From positions 62,001 through 126,000 of the forward strand of contig JANPDL010000022.1 in the NCBI GenBank assembly GCA_031431475.1: a stretch of 64,000 bases of DNA, in the 5' to 3' direction. Under the pieces are notes generated by a model. The model made no database searches. It had not been told where the DNA came from and was given only the letters and a program-made list of their open reading frames with translations. A program made the translations under genes and the position numbers. Source of the DNA: JADCCX01 sp031431475. Its GTDB lineage: Bacteria; Pseudomonadota; Alphaproteobacteria; Rhizobiales; Beijerinckiaceae. Below, piece after piece: positions 17,976 to 27,072 of this stretch (positions are counted from its first letter, which is position 1; each line of letters begins with the position of its first letter).

Positions 17976-18009
17976 ACTGGAGCACTGCCATTAACTGGAG
18001 CACTGCCAT
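17976..18009 (+). repeat. 18-bp tandem duplication covering a ribosome-binding site
   Basis: ACTGGAGCACTGCCAT occurs at 17976-17991 and again at 17994-18009, a period of 18 bp. Each copy has GGAG followed by CCAT; only the second is followed by G, giving the ATG start of the dehalogenase. It looks like a recent tandem duplication of the translation start region. Confidence 0.9.
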
Positions 18010-18910
18010 GTCCGATCTTGCTGATCTCTTCCCCGGCTTCGAAAGCCACTGGATCCCCTCGCCGGAGGGAAAAATCTTCGCCCGTAGCCACGGCACGGGC
18101 GAGCCGCTGATCCTCATCCACGGCTTCCCGCAGACCCACGTGATGTGGCACCGGATCGCGCATTCTCTGGCACAGCACTTCCGCGTGATCTGCATGGATC
18201 TGCGCGGCTACGGCTGGTCCACTGCGCCTCATGCGGATGCATCACACGAAACCTATTCCAAGCGCGCCATGGGCGAGGATGTGCTGGCCGTGATGGAGCA
18301 TTTTGGCATCGTACAGGCCGCTGTCGTGGGCCATGACCGGGGAGCACGCGTCGCTTACCGGCTGGCGCTCGACCATCCCGGTCGCATTTCAAAGCTCGCG
18401 GTTATCGACATCCTCCCCACCGCTGCAATGTGGGACCTGATCGAGCAGCCGAACTCACCAGTCGCGCCGCACTGGAAGTGGCTGGCGGAGCCTGCCCCCC
18501 AGCCGGAAAACCGCATCAAGGCCAAACCGTCGGCCCTGATCGACGAATTGCTGGCAAGCTGGACCGAAACGAAAGACCTGAAGAGTTTCGATGGTCGCGC
18601 CGTGGCGCATTACCGGGCTTTTGTGCAGGATTCATCCCGCATCACTGCGATGTGCGAGGACTACCGTGCTGGGGCCACGCTGGACCGCGCGGCAGATGAT
18701 GCCGATCGCAAGGCGGGCAAGACCATCTCCGCGTCGATGCTGGTGCTCTGGGGCAGCGTCGGCATTCCCTCGGCCAGCCCCGATCCGCTGGCCCTGTGGA
18801 AGCCCTATGCCCCTGGAATTACCGGCAAGGCGATCAGGGGCGGGCATTTCCTGCCGGAGGAAAATCCGCTGGATACGCAAGCCGCCCTGATGGCGTTCCT
18901 CACCGCATGA
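18008..18910 (+). CDS. Fluoroacetate/haloacetate dehalogenase (alpha/beta hydrolase)
   Basis: A 300-residue alpha/beta hydrolase. The residues lining the fluoroacetate dehalogenase pocket, as described for the Rhodopseudomonas palustris enzyme, occur here at the same numbers: nucleophile D110 and R111/R114 (GHDRGAR), D134, H155-W156, W185, Y219 and base H280. The oxyanion segment HGFPQ is at 38-42. The reaction is hydrolysis of the C-F or C-Cl bond of haloacetate to glycolate, in the cytoplasm. The assignment rests on my count of these positions. The stop overlaps the patatin start (ATGA), so the two are coupled. Physiological substrates may be chloroacetate or other 2-haloacids. Confidence 0.88.
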   Translation: MSDLADLFPGFESHWIPSPEGKIFARSHGTGEPLILIHGFPQTHVMWHRIAHSLAQHFRVICMDLRGYGWSTAPHADASHETYSKRAMGEDVLAVMEHFGIVQAAVVGHDRGARVAYRLALDHPGRISKLAVIDILPTAAMWDLIEQPNSPVAPHWKWLAEPAPQPENRIKAKPSALIDELLASWTETKDLKSFDGRAVAHYRAFVQDSSRITAMCEDYRAGATLDRAADDADRKAGKTISASMLVLWGSVGIPSASPDPLALWKPYAPGITGKAIRGGHFLPEENPLDTQAALMAFLTA

Positions 18911-19740
18911 GCGGAGCTGTCGCAGAACGCCGCATCGGCCTTGCTTTGGGCGGTGGCGGTGCGAAGGGGCTGGCGCACATCGTGGCGCTGGAAGCCTTTG
19001 ATCAGGCGGGAACCCGGCCCGTCGCGATCACCGGCACCTCCATCGGCGCGATCATCGGCGGGGCCTATGCGGCGGGCTATTCCGCCAAAGCGATCCGTGA
19101 TCACGCCCTGAAAGTCTTCCGCGACCGCACTGATGTGATGGCTAAAATCTTCCGGGCGCGCACCGGATCGTTTTCGGATATTTTCTCCGGCGCTTTCGGC
19201 AATATCGTGCAGGTCGATGGCGAAACCATCCTGCGCGAGTTCTGGCCACCATCGATGCCGGAGCGCTTTTCCGATCTGCGCATGCCTTTCGTTGCTGTTT
19301 CGACCGATTTCTACGGCCGGGAAGAAGCCGCGATCAGTGAAGGGCTCATCCGTCCCGCCGTCGCGGCATCCCTCGCGATTCCGGGGTTGGTAAAGCCGGT
19401 TTCCATCAACAGCCGGCTGCATATAGACGGTGCTGCGGCCAATCCGCTGCCCTTCGACCGCATGCCGGTGCCCTGTGATCTGATCATCGCGATTGATGTC
19501 GTGGGCGGTCCGGAGTCAGACGACGCCTCGACACAGCCATCGGTTCTCGAAGCGACACTTGGTGCATCGCAGATCATGCAGATGGCGATCATGGAGGCCA
19601 AGCTCGCCAATGCCTCGGCCAAGGTTCATCTGCTGCAACCAAAGGTGGCCGGGTTCAGTGCGCTCGATTTCTTCGCGGTGAAGCAAATTCTGGTAGCGGC
19701 GGAACCGATGCGGGCCGAGATCAAGGCGCTGATCGGGTAG
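18907..19740 (+). CDS. Patatin-like phospholipase family protein
   Basis: A 277-residue RssA-like patatin. It has the glycine-rich oxyanion loop LGGGGAKG (14-21), the serine nucleophile elbow GTSIG (43-47) and the aspartate of DGA (174-176), so the Ser-Asp dyad is complete. A longer open frame upstream overlaps the dehalogenase and is rejected: the ATG at 18907 within the ATGA junction is the natural start. There is no signal peptide, so it is cytoplasmic or membrane-associated. The expected activity is hydrolysis of acyl esters of lipids. It is convergent with the aminotransferase 5 bp further on. Confidence 0.9.
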   Translation: MSGAVAERRIGLALGGGGAKGLAHIVALEAFDQAGTRPVAITGTSIGAIIGGAYAAGYSAKAIRDHALKVFRDRTDVMAKIFRARTGSFSDIFSGAFGNIVQVDGETILREFWPPSMPERFSDLRMPFVAVSTDFYGREEAAISEGLIRPAVAASLAIPGLVKPVSINSRLHIDGAAANPLPFDRMPVPCDLIIAIDVVGGPESDDASTQPSVLEATLGASQIMQMAIMEAKLANASAKVHLLQPKVAGFSALDFFAVKQILVAAEPMRAEIKALIG

Positions 19741-19745
19741 TCGGC

Positions 19746-20930
19746 TCAGCTCGCGTTCTTGCGCTCCAGAAAGTCCCGCATGCGGGTGAGCGCCCGGTCG
19801 ATATTCTCCAGGCTGTTGGCATAGGACAACCGGATATAGCCCTCGCCGAAGACGCCGAAATCCGGCCCTCCGATGGTGGCAACACCTGCATCCTCCAGCA
19901 GAGCCGACGCCAGCGCCTTCGCCTTCCATTTGGTCCCGGAGACATTGGGGAAGGCATAAAATGCGCCGGTCGGCGTGGCGCAGGAGACGCCGGGCAGCTT
20001 GTTGAGCCCGGCGACCACGGCTTTCCGCCGCAGGTCAAATTCCGCCACCATGCTGGCCACCGCGTCCTGCGGACCCGTCAGCGCTTCCAGTGCCGCCCAT
20101 TGTGCGGGCGCGTTGACGCAGGAGAAAGAATTGACCGCCAGCTTGCGCGCGGCCTCGTACAGCTTGCCGGGCCAGACGGAATAGCCCAGACGCCAGCCCG
20201 TCATGGCGTAGGTCTTGGACCAGCCGTTCAGCAGAATGGTCCGGTCGCGGATTTCGGGATAGGACAGCAAGCAGACATGCTTCTCGCCGTCATAGAGCAT
20301 CTGGTCGTAGATTTCATCTGACATGATGGCGACGCGCGGGCGATTGGCGAGGCCCTTCACCAGCTTGTCGACCTCGGCTTTCGGCGTAACGCCACCCGTG
20401 GGATTGGCCGGTGAATTGACGATGAGCAGGCGGGTTTTTGGCGTGATCAGAGCCAGCGTTTCCTCCGCCGAGAAGGCGAAATTGTTTTCCTCGCGGATCG
20501 GCACAGGGATCGGCGTCGCACCCGTGAACTCGATCATCGAGCGATAAATGGGAAACCCGGGATCGGGATACATGATCTCGACACCTGGCTCGCCGAACAT
20601 CAGGATCGCCATGAACATCGTGACCTTGCCGCCCGGCATGATCATCACTTCCTCGGGCGAAACCGAGACGCCGTAGTGCCGGTGCAGGTCAGCTGCCACG
20701 CCCTCGCGCAACGGCAAAATCCCGTTGGCGGGCGTGTAGCCGTGGTGACCATCGCGCAAGGCCTTGATTGCGGCTTCCACGATGTTGGGCGGTGTGGCGA
20801 AATCCGGCTGGCCGATGCCCAGATTGATGACATCCTTGCCCTCGCGCATGAGATGCGTGGCTCGCGCCAGAACGGCGAAGGCGTTTTCCTCACCAATGCG
20901 GGAAAAGGCCGCGATAGGTTCAGGCGTCAT
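19746..20930 (-). CDS. PLP-dependent aminotransferase, class I/II
   Basis: A 394-residue fold-type I aminotransferase of the aspartate aminotransferase (AspC/PatA-like) group. Visible motifs are GIGQPDF (38-44), GYTPANG, NPTGG (176-180), the cofactor lysine K239 in WSKTYAMTGWRLG and the terminal arginine region YIRLSYANS. There is no regulator domain or signal peptide. The substrate (aspartate, an aromatic amino acid, or alanine with a keto acid) cannot be settled from sequence. It is convergent with the patatin and is followed upstream by prpE on the same strand with a 77-bp gap. Confidence 0.93.
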   Translation of the reverse strand: MTPEPIAAFSRIGEENAFAVLARATHLMREGKDVINLGIGQPDFATPPNIVEAAIKALRDGHHGYTPANGILPLREGVAADLHRHYGVSVSPEEVMIMPGGKVTMFMAILMFGEPGVEIMYPDPGFPIYRSMIEFTGATPIPVPIREENNFAFSAEETLALITPKTRLLIVNSPANPTGGVTPKAEVDKLVKGLANRPRVAIMSDEIYDQMLYDGEKHVCLLSYPEIRDRTILLNGWSKTYAMTGWRLGYSVWPGKLYEAARKLAVNSFSCVNAPAQWAALEALTGPQDAVASMVAEFDLRRKAVVAGLNKLPGVSCATPTGAFYAFPNVSGTKWKAKALASALLEDAGVATIGGPDFGVFGEGYIRLSYANSLENIDRALTRMRDFLERKNAS

Positions 20931-21007
20931 GGGGCGTTGTCCTCGGTACGTTTCCTGCCGTTATGCGCGACAGCATGGTCAGGCGGCAAGCGAATTGCCG
21001 CGCGCCT

Positions 21008-22945
21008 TCAGAGCCTCAGGCCCTTGGCTTTCATGGCCACCGATATCTCGTCCAGTACAGCCGGATCATCAATCGTCGCGGGCATGGTCCAGGGCGTGCG
21101 ATCCGCGATCTTCTTGATCGTGCCGCGCAGGATCTTGCCGGAGCGCGTCTTGGGCAGGCGTGGCACCACGATAGCCAGCTTGAAGGCCGCCACGGGACCG
21201 ATCTTGTCGCGCACGAGCTTGACGCAACCCTTTTCCACTTCGTCAGCGGTTTCGTTGACGCCGGATTTCAGCACCATGAAACCGCAGGGTACCTCGCCCT
21301 TGAGTTCATCCGCAATGCCGACGACGGCGCATTCCGCCACGGCCGGATGCGAAGCGATGACTTCTTCCATGCCGCCGGTGGACAGACGATGCCCCGCCAC
21401 ATTGATGATGTCATCGGTACGGCCCAGAATGGTGATCATCCCGTCAGAATCGATGATTCCGGCGTCCGAAGTGGAGTAATAACCCGGGAATTGCGAGAGA
21501 TAGGCCTCCCCGAAGCGCTCGTCTTGCTTCCAGAGGGTCGGCAGTGCGCCTGGCGGCAGCGGCAGCTTCACGGCGATGGACCCCATCACGCCCGCAGCAA
21601 CGGGCTTGCCGCCTTCGTCGAGGCATCGCACGTCGTAGCCCGGCATCGGAGCCGAGAGCGCGCCGTGACGCACCGGCAGCGGCTCGACACCCAGCGGATT
21701 GCCCGCGATGCACCAGCCCGTCTCGGTCTGCCACCAATGGTCGATGACCGGGCGGTTGAGGATGGTCTCGGCCCAATCCACTGTAGCAGGATCAGCGCGC
21801 TCTCCCGCGAGAAAGAGTGCGCGGAATTTTGACAGGTCATGACCCGCCATCAGCTTCGCCTGCGAATCCTCTTTCTTGATCGCACGAAACGCCGTGGGTG
21901 CGGTGAACAGCGTCGTGACGCCATGCTCCGCGATCACCCGCCAATACGCCCCGGCATCCGGTGTTCCCACCGGCTTGCCCTCGTAGATGATCGAGGTGCA
22001 GCCCGCGAGCAGCGGCGCATAGACGATGTAGCTGTGGCCGACGACCCAGCCGATATCGGATGCCGCCCAGAAGACCTCACCAGCGCGCACTCCATAGAGG
22101 TTAGCCATCGACCAATGCAGCGCCACCATGTGCCCGCCATTGTCGCGCACCACGCCCTTGGGCTTGCCCGTCGTGCCAGAGGTGTAAAGGATATAGAGCG
22201 GGTCGGTCGCCTTGAGTTTCGCGCAAGGCACGCCGTTTCCGGCCTTCACCGACTTCTTTGCAGTGGCGAGCCCCTTGGTCCAGTCCTGATCGCGGCCCTT
22301 GATCATTGTCGCCGCGAGTTGTGGCCGCTGCAGCAGGATCACCTTCTTGACGGCGTGCTTTGCAAGGCTGATCGCCTCATCAAGCAGCGGCTTGTAGGAT
22401 ACGATTTTCTGTCCTTCGATACCGCAGGACGCCGCCATGATCAGCTTTGGCGTCGAATCATCGATGCGCGTTGCCAGTTCTTTTGCTGCGAAGCCACCGA
22501 AGACGACGGAATGCACCGCACCGATGCGCGCGCAGGCCAGCATCGCGATAATAGCCTCGGGGATCATCGGCATATAAATGATAACGCGGTCGCCCTTCCT
22601 GATGCCGCTGTCGAGGATCATGCGGGCTGTCGCCGTTACCTCGGCCAAAAGTTCGGAGTACGTGATCGTGCGCTTGGTGCCAGTGACAGGGCTGTCATGG
22701 ATGAAAGCCGCCTGTTTGCCGCGCCCGGCGGCCACATGTCGGTCAACCGTGTTGTGGCAGGTGTTGCAGACCCCGTCCGTGTACCAGCGGCCATAGACAC
22801 CGGCTTTCGAATCAAAGGTGATCGCGGGAAACCGGAACCAGTCGATGGCACGGGCCTGCTCGCGCCAGAAGGCCTCCGGATGCCTGTGACTGTCCGCATG
22901 CAGCGCGGCATAGCGGGTCCCGACAGGGGGGTTGGGAGCCGACAT
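21008..22945 (-). CDS. prpE: Propionyl-CoA synthetase PrpE
   Basis: A 645-residue acyl-CoA synthetase of the acetyl/propionyl group. The AMP-binding core has LYILYTSGTTGKPKG, the WWQTETGW block, GYYSTSDAG and the C-terminal TRSGKILRG with the acyl-adenylate lysine near residue 600. The N-terminal YTDGVCNTCHNTVDRHV pattern and the total length fit PrpE better than Acs. It activates propionate, entering the methylcitrate or methylmalonyl-CoA route; neither pathway is in the window. It is divergent from gltX with a 135-bp gap. An acetyl-CoA synthetase role is the alternative. Confidence 0.9.
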   Translation of the reverse strand: MSAPNPPVGTRYAALHADSHRHPEAFWREQARAIDWFRFPAITFDSKAGVYGRWYTDGVCNTCHNTVDRHVAAGRGKQAAFIHDSPVTGTKRTITYSELLAEVTATARMILDSGIRKGDRVIIYMPMIPEAIIAMLACARIGAVHSVVFGGFAAKELATRIDDSTPKLIMAASCGIEGQKIVSYKPLLDEAISLAKHAVKKVILLQRPQLAATMIKGRDQDWTKGLATAKKSVKAGNGVPCAKLKATDPLYILYTSGTTGKPKGVVRDNGGHMVALHWSMANLYGVRAGEVFWAASDIGWVVGHSYIVYAPLLAGCTSIIYEGKPVGTPDAGAYWRVIAEHGVTTLFTAPTAFRAIKKEDSQAKLMAGHDLSKFRALFLAGERADPATVDWAETILNRPVIDHWWQTETGWCIAGNPLGVEPLPVRHGALSAPMPGYDVRCLDEGGKPVAAGVMGSIAVKLPLPPGALPTLWKQDERFGEAYLSQFPGYYSTSDAGIIDSDGMITILGRTDDIINVAGHRLSTGGMEEVIASHPAVAECAVVGIADELKGEVPCGFMVLKSGVNETADEVEKGCVKLVRDKIGPVAAFKLAIVVPRLPKTRSGKILRGTIKKIADRTPWTMPATIDDPAVLDEISVAMKAKGLRL

Positions 22946-23080
22946 GGCGATCCTCCGGAATAGCTCTGTTATTGCAGATATCTATTGCGCCTTGATCCGC
23001 TAAGCGCAACGGGATGGCGTATCGACTTTGGACGCAAGACGATGGTTGAGCCCACGGCTCAGCCGCATTAGAAGCAGCGA

Positions 23081-24424
23081 ATGAGCATCACCGTTCGCTT
23101 CGCACCATCCCCCACGGGCTATCTCCACATCGGCAATGCCCGCACCGCGCTGTGGAACTGGCTGATTGCCCAAAAGGCCGGTGGAACTTTCATCCTGCGC
23201 CTGGATGACACGGACCGCGACCGTTCGACCGAAGTCTTCGCCGCGGCCATCATCGAGGACCTGGCTTGGCTGGGCATCCATCCAGACCGGCTGGAGAAGC
23301 AGTCAGACCGCGTGTCGCGCTATGCCACGGAATTCGAACGCCTGAAGACGGCTGGCCTGGTCTATCCGGCCTATGAAACGCCGGATGAACTGGACCGCAA
23401 GCGCAAGCGCCTGCAGGCCCGCAACCTGCCGCCGGTCTATGATCGTGCAGCGTTGAAACTCACGGGCGAAGAGCGTGCCGTACTGGAAGCAGAGGGCCGC
23501 AAGCCGCATTGGCGCTTCCGGCTTTCAGGAAAGGCTGTTGAATGGGAAGACGGCGTGCGTGGTCCCGCCCGAATCGAGACATCGGCTTTGTCCGACCCGG
23601 TGCTGGTGCGTGAGGATGGTACGGTGCTTTATACCTTTGCCTCCGTCATCGACGATATCGATATGGGCGTGACCGATATCATCCGGGGCGAGGATCATGT
23701 GGCCAACACCGGCGTGCAGATCGAGCTTTTCCGAGCTTTGGGCGCTACTCCACCCCGCTTTGCTCACCACAACCTGATCATCGCGGCGTCGGGCGAGGAA
23801 ATGTCGAAGCGCAAGGGCACGCTGTCGCTGCGCTCGTTTCGCGATGCTGGGGCGGAGCCGACAGCGCTTGCCGCTGTTGCCGTGCTCACCGGCACATCCG
23901 AATCCGTGCGACCCGTGTTGCATCTTGATGATCTCAGCGGATTGATCGCGCTGGACAAGCTGTCACGCGCGCCCACCAAATTCGATCCCGCTGAAGTGAT
24001 GCTGCTGACAGCCAAGGGTTTGCATGAAACACCCTATCGCAGCGTTGCCTCTCGATTGGCGGCATTGGGGCTTGCGCCAGACAAGGCCGAGGCCCTGTGG
24101 AATGCCGTGCGCGGCAATCTTTCTGTCTTCGGGGATATCACGGGCTGGCGTGATCTTGCCTTCGGCGATGCGGCTGGTGTGATCACAGAGCCCGATTACA
24201 TCGGCACCGCGATCGAGCATCTCCCGGCGGAACCGTTCGGTGAGCAGACCTGGAGTCTCTGGACCGAGGCGCTGAAACAAGTGACAGGACGCAAAGGCAA
24301 GCCGCTGTTCATGCCGCTCCGGCTAGCGCTCACGGGGATGGAGCACGGCCCTGAGTTGAAGGGACTGCTGCCCCTGATGGGCCGCGCGAAAGTTCTGGCG
24401 CGATTACACGGACGCTGCGCGTAA
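23081..24424 (+). CDS. gltX: Glutamyl-tRNA synthetase
   Basis: A 447-residue class I synthetase with N-terminal FAPSPTGYLHIGNAR (HIGH motif at 16-19) and ASGEEMSKRKG (the KMSKS loop). A C-terminal anticodon-binding helical domain is present, so this is a full GluRS and not the truncated GluQ. Alphaproteobacteria often have two GltX proteins, one acting partly on tRNA-Gln before GatCAB amidation; this one resembles the shorter type. The last ~95 bp overlap the 3' end of the convergent DUF2865 gene, but the C-terminus (PLMGRAKVLARL) looks native. Confidence 0.95.
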   Translation: MSITVRFAPSPTGYLHIGNARTALWNWLIAQKAGGTFILRLDDTDRDRSTEVFAAAIIEDLAWLGIHPDRLEKQSDRVSRYATEFERLKTAGLVYPAYETPDELDRKRKRLQARNLPPVYDRAALKLTGEERAVLEAEGRKPHWRFRLSGKAVEWEDGVRGPARIETSALSDPVLVREDGTVLYTFASVIDDIDMGVTDIIRGEDHVANTGVQIELFRALGATPPRFAHHNLIIAASGEEMSKRKGTLSLRSFRDAGAEPTALAAVAVLTGTSESVRPVLHLDDLSGLIALDKLSRAPTKFDPAEVMLLTAKGLHETPYRSVASRLAALGLAPDKAEALWNAVRGNLSVFGDITGWRDLAFGDAAGVITEPDYIGTAIEHLPAEPFGEQTWSLWTEALKQVTGRKGKPLFMPLRLALTGMEHGPELKGLLPLMGRAKVLARLHGRCA

Positions 24425-25466
24425 CGCCGTCCTTGCCGCGCATCTCGCGGACTTCGCCCTGCTCCGATGTCACCATCCGGTCTGCAGGAATATCAGGTGG
24501 CGGTTGCGGGGGAGCAGGTGGTGCGGGCGGCGGGCGGTTGCCGAACAGGCGTGTGTCCTGCTTGCGCCCCGGAACCGGGGTCATGCCACGTAACGGCGCA
24601 TCGTCGTCCGGATCGCGGTTCAGCACGTCGAAACCTTCTCCGGGCGCGCGATCCAGCGGATTGAGGATCTGGGCCTGTCCCTCGCCGATGGCTTCATCGG
24701 GCCGACGGCAGAAACAGCTGGCGTCATAGGTCTTGCGGTAGCGGAAGGCATTTGCCAGATCGCTGTAAGCCTCGCCGTCGGGAGAGCGCGCATTCTCGAT
24801 CTCGCCCGGATTGAAGAACATCTTTGTCTCGGTCGCGGGACACAGCGATTGGCAGACTGCATCACCATCTTCACGCAGTGAGGCACCACGCACATGCAGC
24901 GGGAAGTAATAGCCGTCGCAGGTCCGCACACACACCGCCTTGCCACCAGTACCGCGGATACGCGCCTCGATGCGTGGCCGGTCGATATCATCCGAATTGA
25001 TCTCGCCCCGGCGGCGCGTGCCATCGTCGAAGAGACCTGCGGTAAGGGGCCCCGAGCGCGTTTCCGGCGCGGTGGGCGAAGTCCGGCAATTGTGGCTGAC
25101 CAACATCGACATCAGCTGCCGCCTGCGGCCTTCGTCGGGACCGTACGCCGCCCGGCTTGCCGATTGAAGCTGGGCCAGCCTTGCGCGGTAGCCTCGACAT
25201 TCCATCGGCGGGGGTTGGCCGAAAAACAGAAAGGTCTGCCGGTCGCAACCGATTGAGCGCATATGAGCATGGAGCTGATGCGCTTCGACGGCGGCGCGAC
25301 CCGCAATCTGGCGCTCGCGCGACGAAGGGCCACGGCTAACGCTAGAAAGTTCGGCCTCGATACTGCGGCAGACATTGGCCAGCGCCGGTAGTACCACAGC
25401 CAGCATCAGGGTTGCCGCAACGGCAGCCACAGTGAACAGTCGATGGAGGCAGGACAGCCGACGCAT
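24330..25466 (-). CDS. DUF2865 secreted protein
   Basis: A 378-residue exported protein. It has a signal peptide with a hydrophobic core at about 12-28 and cleavage near ALA-N. The DUF2865 region has many cysteines (CVRTCDGYYFPL, CQSLCPAT, SCFCRRPDEA), probably disulfide-bonded in the periplasm. The C-terminal third is proline-rich (PPPAPPAPPQPPPDIP). DUF2865 is confined mainly to Hyphomicrobiales and has no known function. The last ~31 codons are antisense to the end of gltX, an unusually long convergent overlap. Confidence 0.82.
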   Translation of the reverse strand: MRRLSCLHRLFTVAAVAATLMLAVVLPALANVCRSIEAELSSVSRGPSSRERQIAGRAAVEAHQLHAHMRSIGCDRQTFLFFGQPPPMECRGYRARLAQLQSASRAAYGPDEGRRRQLMSMLVSHNCRTSPTAPETRSGPLTAGLFDDGTRRRGEINSDDIDRPRIEARIRGTGGKAVCVRTCDGYYFPLHVRGASLREDGDAVCQSLCPATETKMFFNPGEIENARSPDGEAYSDLANAFRYRKTYDASCFCRRPDEAIGEGQAQILNPLDRAPGEGFDVLNRDPDDDAPLRGMTPVPGRKQDTRLFGNRPPPAPPAPPQPPPDIPADRMVTSEQGEVREMRGKDGVTRSVRVIAPELSRGPSGAAVPSTQGRAPSP

Positions 25467-25501
25467 CGCGAATGCATGCCTGAAAGGCAGTTAGCGCTGG
25501 G

Positions 25502-25981
25502 TTAAGTTTGCCGCAAACGCCGGGCTTCAGAGGTCAATGCGACGAGAATATCATCCAGCGCGGTGCGATGATTGGTGGCGAGAGCCCGAATCAGTGCCTT
25601 CTGGTAGGTCTGCGCCAGTGGGATGATATCGCGGTAGACCGCATCGCCCTGCGATGTCAGCGCCAGAAAGGCCTCCCGCTTGTCCTGAGGATTGGACGAA
25701 CGCACCACAAACCCGCGCCGCTCCAGTTCCGTCACCGCACGACTGACCTTGGTCTTGTGCATATGGCTATGATCGCCGATCGCCTTGGCGGTGCCTTGCC
25801 CGAATTGTCCCAACGTGGCGATCACGCGCCAGCCTGGGATATCGAGGCCGAAACGTTCGGAATAAACGCGCGCCAAGCCTTCGCTGACCTCAGCGGCCAG
25901 CACATTCAGGCGATAGGGCAGAAAATCCTCCAGCAGGAGCGGCGGGTGCAAGGACCCTGCCGCACCAGACTTAGCCTTCAT
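25502..25981 (-). CDS. MarR family transcriptional regulator
   Basis: A 159-residue winged-helix regulator. The recognition region HMHKTKVSRAVTELERRGFVVRSSNPQDKREAFLALT (about 78-113, broken here by domain edges) has the MarR wing with its conserved D-R-R/K-E pattern. The stop of the adjacent FAH gene lies 11 bp inside its start, so the two are co-transcribed. MarR proteins in such pairs usually repress the neighbouring catabolic gene and respond to its aromatic or keto-acid substrate. The divergent TRAP binding protein is a second possible target. Confidence 0.9.
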   Translation of the reverse strand: MKAKSGAAGSLHPPLLLEDFLPYRLNVLAAEVSEGLARVYSERFGLDIPGWRVIATLGQFGQGTAKAIGDHSHMHKTKVSRAVTELERRGFVVRSSNPQDKREAFLALTSQGDAVYRDIIPLAQTYQKALIRALATNHRTALDDILVALTSEARRLRQT

Positions 25982-26987
25982 ACTTCTCGACCTTCTGTTC
26001 TATCGCGCCAAAGATGGAATGGCGTTTGTCGTCCATCATCTCGATCCGCACGGTATCACCGAAGCTCATGAACGGGGTCACGGGCGTGCCGTGCCGGATC
26101 GTCTCCACCATGCGTTGCTCGGCGATGCAGGCATAGCCATGGCCGCCTTCTGCGATGGGCAGGCCGGGTCCGTCGCTGACATCCTTGTTGGAGACGGTAC
26201 CGGAGCCAACGATGGTACCCGCCGTCAGAACACGTGTCTTTGCGGCATGTGCGATGAGATCGGCGAAGGAAAACGTCATGTCGACGCCAGCATTGGGACG
26301 GCCAAACAAGGTACCGTTGAGAATGGTGGTCAAAGGATGCAGCACTTTGGTGCCCAGCCAGTGTTCGCCCAGTTCATCCGGGGTGATGGCGACTGGCGAA
26401 AAAGCGGTCGATGCTTTCCCCTGGAAGAATCCAAAGCCCTTGCCAAGCTCCGCCGGGATGAGATTGCGCAACGAGACATCGTTGACCAGCGTCAGCAGGC
26501 GAATGTGCTTCGCGGCATCGTCCGCTTTAATGCCCATCGGCACATCGCCGGTGATTACAGCGATTTCGGCCTCAAAATCGATGCCATAGGCCTCGTCCGC
26601 CATCGGGATCGGATCACGTGGGCCATAGAAACTGTCGGAACCACCCTGATACATCAGCGGATCGGTCCAGAATTCACGGGGCATCTCGGCTTTGCGGGCG
26701 CGGCGCACCAGCTCGACATGGTTCACATAGGCCGAGCCATCCACCCATTGATAGGCACGCGGAAGCGGGCTTTCACAATGCCGTTCGTGAAAACGGTCAG
26801 ATGGCACGGCGTTGTTTTCCAGCGCGAAAGCCAGGTCCCTCAAGCGTGGCTCGGCGCGATCCCAGTTGTCCATCGCCTCCTGCATGGTGCGGGCAGCGGA
26901 CGATGCATCGGTGCAGCGCGAAAGATCGCGGGAGACGACCACAAGACGACCATCCCGGGTACCGTTCTTCAGCGTCGCAAGTTTCAT
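25971..26987 (-). CDS. Fumarylacetoacetate hydrolase family protein
   Basis: A 338-residue FAH-superfamily enzyme. The C-terminal fold carries the metal site: EAEIAVITGDVP, then LVNDVSLRNLIP and the terminal AGTIVGSGTVSN block. The open frame continues upstream to 27338 across the intergenic region; the ATG at 26987 (MKLATLKNGTRDG) is the family's usual start. It would hydrolyse a C-C bond of an acylpyruvate (fumarylacetoacetate or fumarylpyruvate) or act as a hydratase. hmgA and hppD are not nearby, so the pathway is open. It is coupled to a downstream MarR gene and divergent from a TRAP binding protein. Confidence 0.9.
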   Translation of the reverse strand: MKLATLKNGTRDGRLVVVSRDLSRCTDASSAARTMQEAMDNWDRAEPRLRDLAFALENNAVPSDRFHERHCESPLPRAYQWVDGSAYVNHVELVRRARKAEMPREFWTDPLMYQGGSDSFYGPRDPIPMADEAYGIDFEAEIAVITGDVPMGIKADDAAKHIRLLTLVNDVSLRNLIPAELGKGFGFFQGKASTAFSPVAITPDELGEHWLGTKVLHPLTTILNGTLFGRPNAGVDMTFSFADLIAHAAKTRVLTAGTIVGSGTVSNKDVSDGPGLPIAEGGHGYACIAEQRMVETIRHGTPVTPFMSFGDTVRIEMMDDKRHSIFGAIEQKVEKYEG

Positions 26988-27072
26988 TGTGGAGAACCTG
27001 TGTTTGTGGTTGTCTGGGAGAGAGGCCAATTGCCTGTGCCTGTAAAACAGCCTGTCCGGGAGAATTTGTCCA

